Assembly (NCBI GenBank): GCA_036743375.1
Contig: DAINPP010000001.1
Span: 62,001-126,000 of the forward strand
Length of the DNA: 64,000 nt
Direction of reading: 5' to 3'
From: DAINPP01 sp036743375
Lineage (GTDB): Bacteria > Thermotogota > Thermotogae > MWEM01
Below the pieces are notes generated by a model. It was not told the origin of the DNA and did no database searches. It saw only the letters and a program-made list of their open reading frames with translations. The translations under genes were made by a program, and so were the position numbers. Numbering within the stretch: position 1 is the first letter of the stretch; every line of letters starts with the position of its first letter. Shown piece by piece: positions 15,902 to 24,479 of this stretch.

Positions 15902-16894
15902 TTATGTTGTATTTCTTTTGATCAATAACGGTGGAAATTCAATCTGTCTGATAGGTGCATCGGGATTTTTAATCCTTTCCATAAGAAGTTTGGCCCCTGT
16001 TTTTCCAAACTCCTCTATCGGTTGTTCTACCGTTGTCAATCCTGCTTTTTCGGTCCAACTTTGATTATCATATCCAACAATAAAAAAGTCCTTCCCCGGA
16101 TGCAATCCTATCGTCGATGCCACCTGCAGGACCGATAAGGCAAAATTATCCGTCATCGCAAAAATACCGGGGCGTTTAGTTTCAGTAAGCATTTTTTTTA
16201 TCTGATCAATAGAAGGTCCAAGGCTGTAATCCGCATAGATAACCTGATCATCTTCAAATTTTTTCCCCGCATCTTTCAGTGTTTCCATATAACCTATTAT
16301 CCTTTCCTTCATATGTTCGTTTTTTATATAGGGATTCGCTGCCGATGAATAAATCGCATAATATTTTGAAACATTTCTTTCCAGCAAATGATTGGCCGCT
16401 ATTCTACCGCCTTTTCTGTTATTCAAATATACGCAGGAACATTTATCACTTTTTTCCTCAATTAAGACAACAGGTGCATTTATCTCCAATTTTCCGTTAA
16501 TGATATCGGGTGTTATCGTCATAATCACCACACCCTCTACTTCCTCTATAAAAGATGGATTGCTGATCAACGCTTCATATCTTTTTTTTGAAATAAGCGG
16601 ATAAATGATACTTTGAAAGTTTTCCTTATCTATTTCATGATCAAAACTCTCCAGTATTCTCCAGTGAAATTCCGATTTCACTTCCGGCATAATCGTAAGA
16701 ATCCGATCAGATTTCCCACCGGCAAGCGTTCTTGCAAAGAAATTCGGCTTATATCCCAATTTTTCTATCGTCTCAAGAACCTTTTTCCTCGTGTCCTCTT
16801 TGACGGAACCGGAATTCAACACTCTGGAAACAGTTCCAACACCAACCCCGGCTTCTCTTGCTACATCGCGTATAGTAATATTTTTAGATCTCAT
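15902..16894 (-). CDS. LacI-family transcriptional regulator of the alpha-glucoside operon
   Basis: Residues 6-50 are the LacI helix-turn-helix (TIRDVAREAGVGVGTVSRVLN) with the hinge helix up to about 60, followed by a periplasmic-binding-like sugar sensor domain. The full length is 330. As first gene of the operon it probably represses itself and the transporter and hydrolase genes; a matching operator lies 27 bases upstream. The inducer is presumably a transported glucoside or its product. The ribosome site before the ATG is weak (GTGGTG). Confidence 0.93.
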   Translation of the reverse strand: MRSKNITIRDVAREAGVGVGTVSRVLNSGSVKEDTRKKVLETIEKLGYKPNFFARTLAGGKSDRILTIMPEVKSEFHWRILESFDHEIDKENFQSIIYPLISKKRYEALISNPSFIEEVEGVVIMTITPDIINGKLEINAPVVLIEEKSDKCSCVYLNNRKGGRIAANHLLERNVSKYYAIYSSAANPYIKNEHMKERIIGYMETLKDAGKKFEDDQVIYADYSLGPSIDQIKKMLTETKRPGIFAMTDNFALSVLQVASTIGLHPGKDFFIVGYDNQSWTEKAGLTTVEQPIEEFGKTGAKLLMERIKNPDAPIRQIEFPPLLIKRNTT

Positions 16895-16920
16895 CTATGC
16901 ACCACTTTTCGTTTTAGTCG

Positions 16921-16939
16921 TGGAAACGCTTCCATTATA
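16921..16939 (-). promoter_or_regulatory. LacI-type operator overlapping the promoter of the alpha-glucoside operon
   Basis: TGGAAACGCTTCCA at 16921-16934 is a near-perfect 14-bp palindrome with a central CG, the usual LacI-family operator. It directly abuts and shares one base with a minus-strand TATAAT (16939-16934), so a bound repressor would cover the transcription start. The rest of the 300-base gap between lacI and the UbiB gene holds the promoter at 17138 and nothing else I can recognise. Confidence 0.75.
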
Positions 16940-17137
16940 ACAAAGTTTTCCACTAAAAAAAAATTCGTTTAAATGGGATTGTCATATATTATAGTTATTT
17001 AGAACGAATTATCTTAAGATAGGTATTACTTTCTCTTGTTTTTAAGAAAATTCATTTAATTTCACAGAAGTAGACATGTCAAGAGTGATGAATAACACGA
17101 AATTTCCACTTTTTCATATGGAATCGAAAATAAAATA

Positions 17138-17146
17138 TGCTATAAT
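17138..17146 (+). promoter_or_regulatory. Extended -10 promoter of the UbiB-family gene
   Basis: TGCTATAAT, with TATAAT at 17141-17146. It lies 50 bases before the ATG at 17196 and inside the longer open frame that begins at 17076, so the longer frame's start is not used. Confidence 0.6.
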
Positions 17147-17195
17147 TTCTTGGGTTTTCCTTTTTTCAGTAATTTCAATACCTCCAGGAGGAAAA

Positions 17196-18773
17196 ATGGA
17201 TTATGTCAAAGTAGGAAAAAAATCCAGCAGAAGACGCTTTTTTCAAATAATAGAAGTGTTTTCAAAATACGGGTTGGGGTACATTTTTAAAAAATTTAAT
17301 CTAAAAAAACATCCTTCAGATCGTGGAGAACGAGTGCGACTCGCACTCGAAGAGCTTGGAACAACCTTTATCAAACTTGGGCAGATGCTTTCTACACGAT
17401 ATGATCTTCTTCCTCAGGATATCATCCACGAACTGATCAAACTTCAGGATGACGTTCCGCCCATCCCTTTTAGGGAATTCATTGAAGAACTTGAAAAAAG
17501 CCTACCCGATTGGAAAAAGGAATTTCTGTATATACAGGAGGAACCGCTTGGTGCCGCTTCTATTGCACAGGTTCATCGTGCATTGCTTTTAGATGGGACC
17601 GAAGTCGTTGTAAAGATTCGAAGACCTGGAATCATTAAAACAGTCAACGAAGATATAGATGTTTTGGTAAATCTTGCACATTTTGCCCAAAGTTTCTCAC
17701 TTTTCAGGGATTTCGATTTGATCCAGATAATTAAAGAATTCGGTTTTTCTATAAACAGAGAGATGGATTTCCTTTCCGAAGCTGAAGCGTTGAAGAAGTT
17801 CAACAATTCTTTCAGAATGAATGAGATTATTTTTGCCCCAAAACCATACGATAACTTGTGCAGAGAAAATGTTCTCGTGATGGAATATATCCCGGGAATA
17901 AGATTTTCCGAGTTGCTGGAAATGGAAGATACACAGATCCCCTTTAAAGTTGATCGGAAAAAACTTGTAGAAACCGGTGCAGATTGCATGTTTCAACAGG
18001 TATTCACTATAGGGTTTCTACATAATGATCCTCACCCGGGGAACCTGATAGCGACAAAAAATAATCGTTTATATTTTATAGACTTCGGTCAGGTTAGTGT
18101 TATCGATAAATACACGCGGCGTTTTCTTCTTGAAATGATACTGGCTTTGACGAGAAGAGACTCGGAGTTACTGACCCGGATCCTGATAGAACATTTCCCC
18201 ATGAAATTAAGTGAAGTGTTTTCTTCAGAAGTAAAAAAAATGTTTGCAAAGTATTACGGAAAACCTCTGACAGAATTCAGTATGTCCGAAATGATAACGG
18301 AAACGTTTAAACTGATCAGATCCCATAAGGTTCAGGTCCCCGGTCAATTACTATTGATGGGGAAAGTCATATTGATGATAGAAGGCATTGCGAGAAAACT
18401 GGATCCTTCTTTCAACGCCATCACCTTTCTCGATGATTATTTGAGGGAAAGATGGCTGAGTTTATACGCAGACCGAATGGATGCGTTGGAAGAAGAAGGC
18501 CTCTGGGGATTTCTGATGTCACCGAGAAACATTAAAAGCATACAGAATATCTACAATTCCGGAAGAATAAAACTTGATTTGGAATCGCGTAAAATAGAAA
18601 CGCTTCTTCACGGTCTAAAAAATGGATTAAACAGTCTGGCCATATCCATAATAATCGCAGCGCTCCTCATCAGTATTGACAGTTTTGAAAACCAGCTCTT
18701 TGCTTATGCCAGCGTTTTTATCCTTGGGATACTCGTCATTTATGAATTCCTGACAGAAGAGAGGAGGAAATGA
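17196..18773 (+). CDS. ABC1/UbiB-family atypical protein kinase (AarF)
   Basis: Members of this family are atypical kinases or ATPases linked to isoprenoid lipid (quinone) metabolism. The ATP-site part shows the family's alanine-rich loop (PLGAASIAQVH) and VVVKIRRPG; the catalytic region has LHNDPHPGNL and YFIDFGQV. Two hydrophobic segments at the C-terminus (final ~50 residues) anchor it in the membrane. The ATG at 17196 sits behind CCAGGAGG and gives 525 residues; the frame is open 40 codons further upstream, but a promoter lies there. In an anaerobe without obvious ubiquinone the role is unknown. Confidence 0.88.
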   Translation: MDYVKVGKKSSRRRFFQIIEVFSKYGLGYIFKKFNLKKHPSDRGERVRLALEELGTTFIKLGQMLSTRYDLLPQDIIHELIKLQDDVPPIPFREFIEELEKSLPDWKKEFLYIQEEPLGAASIAQVHRALLLDGTEVVVKIRRPGIIKTVNEDIDVLVNLAHFAQSFSLFRDFDLIQIIKEFGFSINREMDFLSEAEALKKFNNSFRMNEIIFAPKPYDNLCRENVLVMEYIPGIRFSELLEMEDTQIPFKVDRKKLVETGADCMFQQVFTIGFLHNDPHPGNLIATKNNRLYFIDFGQVSVIDKYTRRFLLEMILALTRRDSELLTRILIEHFPMKLSEVFSSEVKKMFAKYYGKPLTEFSMSEMITETFKLIRSHKVQVPGQLLLMGKVILMIEGIARKLDPSFNAITFLDDYLRERWLSLYADRMDALEEEGLWGFLMSPRNIKSIQNIYNSGRIKLDLESRKIETLLHGLKNGLNSLAISIIIAALLISIDSFENQLFAYASVFILGILVIYEFLTEERRK

Positions 18774-18774
18774 C

Positions 18775-19197
18775 ATGGCCCTTTCTGATGATGTATTTTT
18801 AATAACTGTCGGAGTATTTGCCGAAATGAAAAAAAAGATTGAAGATTTGATCAATCAAGGAAAAATAAGTCAACAGGAGGCACAGAGATTGTTTGATAAT
18901 CTGAACGAAGATCAGTTGAAGAACAAACATCTCAGTCCTCTGGCATTAAGTGTGGGGTTTTCCGTGTATATAAACAGAAAGATATATGATTTACTTTCCG
19001 ATCTTCAGCAAAAAGGGAAAATCTCTTCCGAAGAGGCCAAAAAATATTATCAGAAATATGTTCCGGATGAATTCAGACATCGTTTCGTAAGGGAAAAATA
19101 CGAAAAGAAATCGGATTTTGTTCAATCAAGTGATTTTGATAAAATTGTGGAGAAACTCGAAGTAATAGATAAGTTGATTTCTGAAAAGAAAATTTGA
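18775..19197 (+). CDS. Small helical protein with an internal repeat, phasin-like
   Basis: I do not recognise a named family. The 140 residues read as two similar helical hairpins: EMKKKIEDLINQGKISQQEA near 15-35 and RKIYDLLSDLQQKGKISSEEA near 64-86. Each has a basic helix, a Gly-Lys-Ile-Ser turn and an E-E/Q-E-A helix start. That pattern resembles the poly(3-hydroxyalkanoate) granule regulator (phasin-like) proteins often found beside UbiB kinases. It starts one base after the UbiB stop with AGGAGG, so the two are co-translated and probably act together. Confidence 0.6.
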   Translation: MALSDDVFLITVGVFAEMKKKIEDLINQGKISQQEAQRLFDNLNEDQLKNKHLSPLALSVGFSVYINRKIYDLLSDLQQKGKISSEEAKKYYQKYVPDEFRHRFVREKYEKKSDFVQSSDFDKIVEKLEVIDKLISEKKI

Positions 19198-19229
19198 AAG
19201 GAGAATATGCGGAAAATAATCTGCTGAAT

Positions 19230-19958
19230 ATGTCTGAGATAATCATAATAATAGTAACGATAACTACCCTTTTATTGATTTTGGTATTTAGTTTTTTGTT
19301 TTTACGAAATGGCAGAAAGAAGGATAATACTACCGCTGAAATAGATCTTTCGGGATTTGAGGACAGTGTTTTGGAGTTGGTGAGTAAATTTCAGCATATT
19401 TCCGCCACAAGGTTGTCATCGTTAGAAAATAAGATTAATGAGATGAATAAATTATTAAAGGATGCCAACGAAATATACTTTAAATTATCATCAATTCTAT
19501 CGGATGCCACTAAAAAAATGACGGAACTCGAAAAGAGAAGCAACGAATTGGGGATAAGCGGGCAGAAAGAAATGGTAGAGAAGAAAAACACCCCACAAAC
19601 ATCAGATACTACTTTGTACGGACAAATGAAAACTGAAACGTTTAACGGTGAATCTGATTTAGCCTCTTCTCGAATCAAAAAAATGCCCTATTCAAAAAAT
19701 GACAATTCATTTTCCGATGTATTGCTTGAAACACCCGCAATGGAATTCCAGAATACGGATAGTCATGTTAATAATAACTCTCGTCCAACTATTGAAGAAA
19801 TCGAAAAGCCATTTGATTTAAAGAGCAGTTCACTTGAACATAAGATACTTAATCTGTCCTCGGAAGGGATGGATTCAACAGAGATCGCAAAAAGACTTGG
19901 AGTGGGTAAAGGTGAAGTAGAACTTGTTCTTGGATTGTTTAAAAGAAAATTTATCTAA
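19230..19958 (+). CDS. Membrane-anchored coiled-coil protein with C-terminal helix-turn-helix
   Basis: Unknown function. From the ATG at 19230 the protein has one membrane segment at about 3-22, a basic stop (RNGRKK), a coiled-coil region to about 110, a low-complexity linker, and a C-terminal helix-turn-helix-like motif (GMDSTEIAKRLGVGKGEVELVL, about 215-236) like that of DUF6115-type proteins. A TTG at 19194 overlapping the upstream stop would add 12 residues but has no ribosome site. The strong AAAGGAG at 19197-19203 instead serves a six-codon frame (19207-19227) whose stop lies two bases before this ATG, suggesting reinitiation. Confidence 0.65.
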   Translation: MSEIIIIIVTITTLLLILVFSFLFLRNGRKKDNTTAEIDLSGFEDSVLELVSKFQHISATRLSSLENKINEMNKLLKDANEIYFKLSSILSDATKKMTELEKRSNELGISGQKEMVEKKNTPQTSDTTLYGQMKTETFNGESDLASSRIKKMPYSKNDNSFSDVLLETPAMEFQNTDSHVNNNSRPTIEEIEKPFDLKSSSLEHKILNLSSEGMDSTEIAKRLGVGKGEVELVLGLFKRKFI

Positions 19959-19976
19959 TATATTAAGAGGTGTTGT

Positions 19977-20471
19977 GTGAGAAGTATTTTAAGAGAAAAA
20001 ACTTCAGATTTCTTTGTGATGCTGCAATACGATAAGGCAGACTGGCTCAAGTTCTGGAATCTGTATTGTTCAGAAAATAGGGAGTTCATGAAGGGGTACA
20101 TAGAAAAGTATCAATTGAACGATGAGGGGGTAAAAGAAATTCTTCAGGGTTATGAAAGACCTTTTCTCGATCAGATTAAACAGAAAAACGAACAAATCAA
20201 ACATTTAAAACAGGCAACGGTAAAAAACCTGAACAAGAGCAGTAAAGAACTCGAATTAATAAAAGAGGACTTCGTCATTTTTTTAATTGGTGCACTTGGG
20301 ATTGAAGATGTTTCATTTATAGAACGGAAAGACAAACACCTTATACTCATAGATCTTGTTTCTCTTGGAAAAAACCAACGGATCGACGATTTGCAGAATA
20401 TTGTATTGGGCTCTGCTTATGCAATAAGAGATAGAATAAATACAAAAGAAAAAAATTTGGAGGAGATTTAA
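19977..20471 (+). CDS. Conserved-looking hypothetical protein upstream of pfkA
   Basis: Not recognised. It is a 164-residue soluble protein without signal peptide or membrane segment. The middle (about 60-90) is a lysine- and glutamine-rich helix likely to form a coiled coil (DQIKQKNEQIKHLKQ); the C-terminal part alternates beta strands and a final helix. The start is GTG with AAGAGGTG upstream, and the stop abuts the pfkA start codon, so translation is probably coupled to phosphofructokinase. No catalytic motif is visible. Confidence 0.6.
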   Translation: MRSILREKTSDFFVMLQYDKADWLKFWNLYCSENREFMKGYIEKYQLNDEGVKEILQGYERPFLDQIKQKNEQIKHLKQATVKNLNKSSKELELIKEDFVIFLIGALGIEDVSFIERKDKHLILIDLVSLGKNQRIDDLQNIVLGSAYAIRDRINTKEKNLEEI

Positions 20472-21437
20472 ATGGCTGTTAAAAGAATCGGAATTATGAC
20501 AAGTGGCGGAGATGCCCCAGGTATGAACGCTGCAGTACGATCAGCAACAAGATATGCAATAAAGAGTGGGATAGAAGTATATGGAATATTCAGAGGATAT
20601 TCCGGTATTCTCGATGAAGATATCAGAAAGCTTGAGTATAAAGATGTTGCCGGAATAATGGAAAGAGGCGGAACTTTTCTCAGAACCGCAAGGTGTCCTG
20701 AATTCAAGGTTGCCGAAGTCAGAGAAGAAGCTGCTCAGATACTGAAAAAAAATGAAATCGAAGCATTGATTATCATTGGCGGAGACGGAAGCCTTCACGG
20801 AGCGGCTTATTTGAATGATGATCATGGAATTCCAACGGTGGGAATTCCCGGAAGTATCGATAACGATATCTTTGGCACCGACATGTGTATTGGAGTTGAT
20901 ACCTGTCTCAACACAACGATGGATGCAATTCAGAAATTAAAGGATACGGCAAGTTCGCATGAAAGGGCCTTCATCGTTGAAGTTATGGGTAGGGAAAATG
21001 GTTATATTGCTTTGATGTCAGCCATTATAACAGGCTCAGAAGCAGCGATAATTCCGGAAGTCCCGGTTGATTATGATGAATTGTCAAACAGATTGCTTGA
21101 AGAAAGAAAAAGGGGCAAAATAAACAGTATTATTATAGTAGCTGAAGGGGCTGCAAGCGCTTATACGGTTTCAAGACATCTTGAACATAAAATTGGTTAC
21201 GAGACTAGAATTACCATCCTTGGTCATGTTCAGCGCGGAGGAAGCCCATCTGCCTTTGACAGAATCATGGCTACCAGAATGGGCCTTCAATCTGTAGAGG
21301 CTGTTCTTGATGGTGACTTTGGAAAGATGATAGCCCTTCAGGGAAGCCAGATGGTCAGAATACCCTATAGCGATTTACTGGACAAAAAAAAGAAAATCAA
21401 TATGGATCTTTACAAGCTGTCTTACGTTCTTTCCTGA
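20472..21437 (+). CDS. pfkA: ATP-dependent 6-phosphofructokinase
   Basis: Commits fructose 6-phosphate to glycolysis. Motifs: TSGGDAPGMNA near the N-terminus, GGDGSLHGA around 100 (the Gly after GGD is the ATP-type residue; PPi enzymes have Asp there), GIPGSIDNDI with TDMCIGVDT, and MGRENGYIA. The length of 321 is the short allosteric bacterial type. The ribosome site GGAGGAG precedes the ATG. pyk follows after 16 bases, so the two regulated glycolytic enzymes are co-transcribed. Confidence 0.97.
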   Translation: MAVKRIGIMTSGGDAPGMNAAVRSATRYAIKSGIEVYGIFRGYSGILDEDIRKLEYKDVAGIMERGGTFLRTARCPEFKVAEVREEAAQILKKNEIEALIIIGGDGSLHGAAYLNDDHGIPTVGIPGSIDNDIFGTDMCIGVDTCLNTTMDAIQKLKDTASSHERAFIVEVMGRENGYIALMSAIITGSEAAIIPEVPVDYDELSNRLLEERKRGKINSIIIVAEGAASAYTVSRHLEHKIGYETRITILGHVQRGGSPSAFDRIMATRMGLQSVEAVLDGDFGKMIALQGSQMVRIPYSDLLDKKKKINMDLYKLSYVLS

Positions 21438-21453
21438 GGTCAGGTGTCCAAGT

Positions 21454-22878
21454 ATGCGGAGGACAAAAATTGTTGCAACTTTAGGCCCTGCTTCCAGAGA
21501 AGAAGCCATGCTGAGAAAGCTGATCAGTGCCGGAGTCAATGTATTCAGGTTAAATACCTCTCATGAAGCTCCGGAGATGCACATGGAAGTTGTAAAAAGA
21601 ATAAAAAAGTTAAGAGAAGAATTACAGATACCACTCGCTATTTTACTCGATCTTGAAGGTCCTAAAATACGAACGGGGAAATTAGAGACAGATACCATAT
21701 TACTCGAAGAGGGCCAGAAATTCACTTTAACCAGCGAAGACATCATCGGTAATAAAGAGATTTGTTCCATCAGTTATAAAAGTCTGTCAAAGGATGTTCG
21801 ACACGGTGATATCATCTTGTTATACGATGGCCTTATCGGTTTGAAGGTTCTGGAAAAAGATGACAATAATATTATTACCACGGTCATGAATTCCGGTTAT
21901 ATCTCTCATCATAAAGGAGTTAACGTTCCCGGTGTTGATATAGGCCTACCACCTTTAACGGAAAAGGATAAAATTTATATAAAACTTGCCGTCAAAGAAG
22001 GGGTAGATTATATCGCACAATCTTTTGTCAGGAACCCGGAAGATATAGATATCTGCAGAGAAGAACAGAAAAAATACAAAGGCAAAATCCCCATAATAGC
22101 GAAAATAGAGACGAAACAGGCTATGCAGCATCTGAGGAGTATTATTTACAAGGCAGACGGGATAATGGTTGCAAGGGGTGATCTCGGTGTAGAAATTCCC
22201 ACGGAAGAGGTTCCCGTCGCTCAGAAACTGATTATAAAAATGACCAATGAGCAAAGGAAACCGGTTATCACAGCGACTCAAATGCTTGAATCAATGGTAG
22301 AGAATCCGAGACCCACCAGGGCAGAGGCAACCGATATTGCCAATGCCATCATAGACGGAACCGATGCCGTAATGCTGTCTGGTGAAACAACCATAGGCAA
22401 ACATCCTATTGAAGCGGTCAAAGTCATGGATAAAATAGCTGAAAAAACGGAAGAGGATCTTTATGATCTGATTTACAACAAGAATACCGATGAGCATTAC
22501 ACAGAGGCTTTTATCAATACAGATGAAGGGGCTGTGGCCAAATCATGCAAAGAGATATGCCGACTTCTTGGCATTAATGTCATCGTAACATCAACCGTCA
22601 CTGGACATACCGCCCGTGTCGTTTCGAGCTTTAAACCGAATGCAAATTTGATAGGTGTTACACCGAGTACGGAAACATATTATACGCTTGCATTGGTTGG
22701 TGGAGTTACACCGGTACTTGTTCCAGAAACAAAGAATACGGATGAAATGATAGAAAAGGGCGTTGAAAGACTCCTTGAATTGGGTTTGGTAAAGAGAAGA
22801 GAAAAAATATTAATCACAGCAGGTATACCATGGGGAAAAGCGGGTACGACAAATATGATAAAGATTCACTCCTGTTAA
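21454..22878 (+). CDS. pyk: Pyruvate kinase
   Basis: Converts phosphoenolpyruvate and ADP to pyruvate and ATP. The N-terminal RTKIVATLGPAS, the metal/PEP site GDLGVEIPTEEVP, the substrate-site TATQMLESM and the active-site MLSGETTIGKHP are all present, followed by the C-terminal allosteric domain ending near residue 474. No extra PEP-utiliser domain is attached. Its 3' end overlaps the start of the downstream exported-protein gene by 49 bases. Confidence 0.97.
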   Translation: MRRTKIVATLGPASREEAMLRKLISAGVNVFRLNTSHEAPEMHMEVVKRIKKLREELQIPLAILLDLEGPKIRTGKLETDTILLEEGQKFTLTSEDIIGNKEICSISYKSLSKDVRHGDIILLYDGLIGLKVLEKDDNNIITTVMNSGYISHHKGVNVPGVDIGLPPLTEKDKIYIKLAVKEGVDYIAQSFVRNPEDIDICREEQKKYKGKIPIIAKIETKQAMQHLRSIIYKADGIMVARGDLGVEIPTEEVPVAQKLIIKMTNEQRKPVITATQMLESMVENPRPTRAEATDIANAIIDGTDAVMLSGETTIGKHPIEAVKVMDKIAEKTEEDLYDLIYNKNTDEHYTEAFINTDEGAVAKSCKEICRLLGINVIVTSTVTGHTARVVSSFKPNANLIGVTPSTETYYTLALVGGVTPVLVPETKNTDEMIEKGVERLLELGLVKRREKILITAGIPWGKAGTTNMIKIHSC

Positions 22879-23936
22879 AAGTTTTATTTATAATAATATT
22901 ATTTACCTTTTTACCTTTCGTTTCATTTTCAGAAAGCGGGTTGTACCTCGAAAAGGTACAACCTTTTGTTGATCTGATCAATGATAAAGTTGAAGGATTA
23001 AATAGTAGATATCCGAATTTAAATCTGTCTGTAGAAACCGATGCCGATGGGCTCTTTCTTCTCAGCGATGATAGGGTAATTAATCGGATTACACCGGATA
23101 AAATTGACAGGATCGGTATCATAAGTCTGTTTTTAAAGACAGAGTTAACTGTCTCGATTAAATACGCCTTATTGAAAGACCTTCCCTTTGACCTTGATTC
23201 TGAATCTATTTTTGAATATCCCTATATCGATCCATCAGGGAAATTCCTTGTTTATATCAGCGATAAGACGTACGGTAACAGAAATCCCTTTATACTTGAC
23301 CTTGATACGCTGAGGGAGAAAGAAATAGTCATCCCTGAGTCAAGTGAATACTTTCCAGTTTATTTAAACGATCACCTCTACTATCTCTCTGGAAAGAAGG
23401 ATCATTTTTCACTGCAACGGTATTCGTTAGAAACGGAAAAGACAACAGAAATCTCAAATGGCCAGATAAGTTGTCTAAGAACCTTCAAAGATCAGCTCTT
23501 TTTCAGTGATCGGGGAAAAATTACGGTATTGAATAACACCGGTTTACCGGTATCTGACTATTTTTTTGATGGTTTTATTCAATCGTTTGCAGTAGATGAA
23601 AATTCTATTTATCTTTCTATGAATTTGGGAAATCAATTTGATATCTTTCATTATTCAATAAAAAATAAGGTATTGATTAATCTTACTAATTCAAGGTATA
23701 ATGAAATGGATGTTAATTTGTACAAGAAGCATTCGATTATCTTTACTTCAAATGAAAATGGCATTTTTAATTTATATATTTATAATCTCGAAAACAATAG
23801 CAAAAGTATTATCCTCGAAGATCATCAGTTTGAATATTTTTATCCCTTTTATTCCGATGTCTTCGAGAAGATTATAGTATCTGTTTTTCAAAAGGATAAA
23901 GAACCGGTTTTCAGAATTATTCCCATTAAAGATTGA
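22830..23936 (+). CDS. Exported TolB-like beta-propeller protein
   Basis: An N-terminal hydrophobic segment at about 15-35, ending near SFSES, looks like a signal peptide after a polar, basic lead. The rest (368 residues in total) consists of short beta-rich repeats with DPSGKFLVYISD near 132-143 and FSLQRYSLETEK, typical of WD40/TolB propellers. There is no catalytic motif. The ATG lies inside pyk in another frame; there is no better start downstream. Function unknown; perhaps an envelope interaction partner. Confidence 0.7.
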   Translation: MGKSGYDKYDKDSLLLKVLFIIILFTFLPFVSFSESGLYLEKVQPFVDLINDKVEGLNSRYPNLNLSVETDADGLFLLSDDRVINRITPDKIDRIGIISLFLKTELTVSIKYALLKDLPFDLDSESIFEYPYIDPSGKFLVYISDKTYGNRNPFILDLDTLREKEIVIPESSEYFPVYLNDHLYYLSGKKDHFSLQRYSLETEKTTEISNGQISCLRTFKDQLFFSDRGKITVLNNTGLPVSDYFFDGFIQSFAVDENSIYLSMNLGNQFDIFHYSIKNKVLINLTNSRYNEMDVNLYKKHSIIFTSNENGIFNLYIYNLENNSKSIILEDHQFEYFYPFYSDVFEKIIVSVFQKDKEPVFRIIPIKD

Positions 23937-23984
23937 ATCTTATTTGTTTTTATTGTATTATATTCATTAAGCGGGGGTGATGAA

Positions 23985-24479
23985 GTGGAAAACATTTTTG
24001 ATGAAGAAAAGAATAAATATTTTCTTCATCCTGGATATGTTTTTGTCAGTGAAGAGCCATATCTGATACACACCGTCCTTGGTTCATGTGTTTCTATTGC
24101 TGTTTGGGACAGAAACAAGAAATTTGGAGGAATGAATCATTTTGTTCTACCTGAGGCTGATGCAAAACCAAACGGAAGATATGGAAATGTCTCCATCCCT
24201 TATCTGTTTCATATGATGCAGAATATACACTCCGAAAAGAAGCACTGGGATATTCATCTACTTGGCGGAGCTTCGAATGTTTCTATGAAATCTGCTGTGG
24301 GTAGTTTGAATGTCGATTTTGCGTTAAATTGGCTGGAAAAAAACCATTATGCCATCTCTTCAAGGGATTTAGGAGGTTCTTTAGGCAGAAAAGTCATATT
24401 CAACACCGAAACAGGCGAATTACTCGTTTATAAAATAAAAAAGATCAGGGAATCGGATTGGTATTCTGATGAAAAATAA
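23985..24479 (+). CDS. cheD: Chemoreceptor glutamine deamidase CheD
   Basis: Deamidates glutamines of chemoreceptors and, with CheC, tunes adaptation. The catalytic triad known from Thermotoga CheD is visible: Cys35 in LGSCVSI, His52 in MNHFVLPE and Thr30. GGAS near 107-110 is conserved. The length is 164. The start is GTG behind GGGGGTGAT. It overlaps cheB by 11 bases; no cheC gene lies next to it. Confidence 0.95.
   Translation: MENIFDEEKNKYFLHPGYVFVSEEPYLIHTVLGSCVSIAVWDRNKKFGGMNHFVLPEADAKPNGRYGNVSIPYLFHMMQNIHSEKKHWDIHLLGGASNVSMKSAVGSLNVDFALNWLEKNHYAISSRDLGGSLGRKVIFNTETGELLVYKIKKIRESDWYSDEK

Noticed and set aside
17076..17195. Forty-codon N-terminal extension of the UbiB-family protein
   Set aside because: It contains the TGCTATAAT promoter and has no ribosome site, while ATG 17196 sits behind CCAGGAGG.
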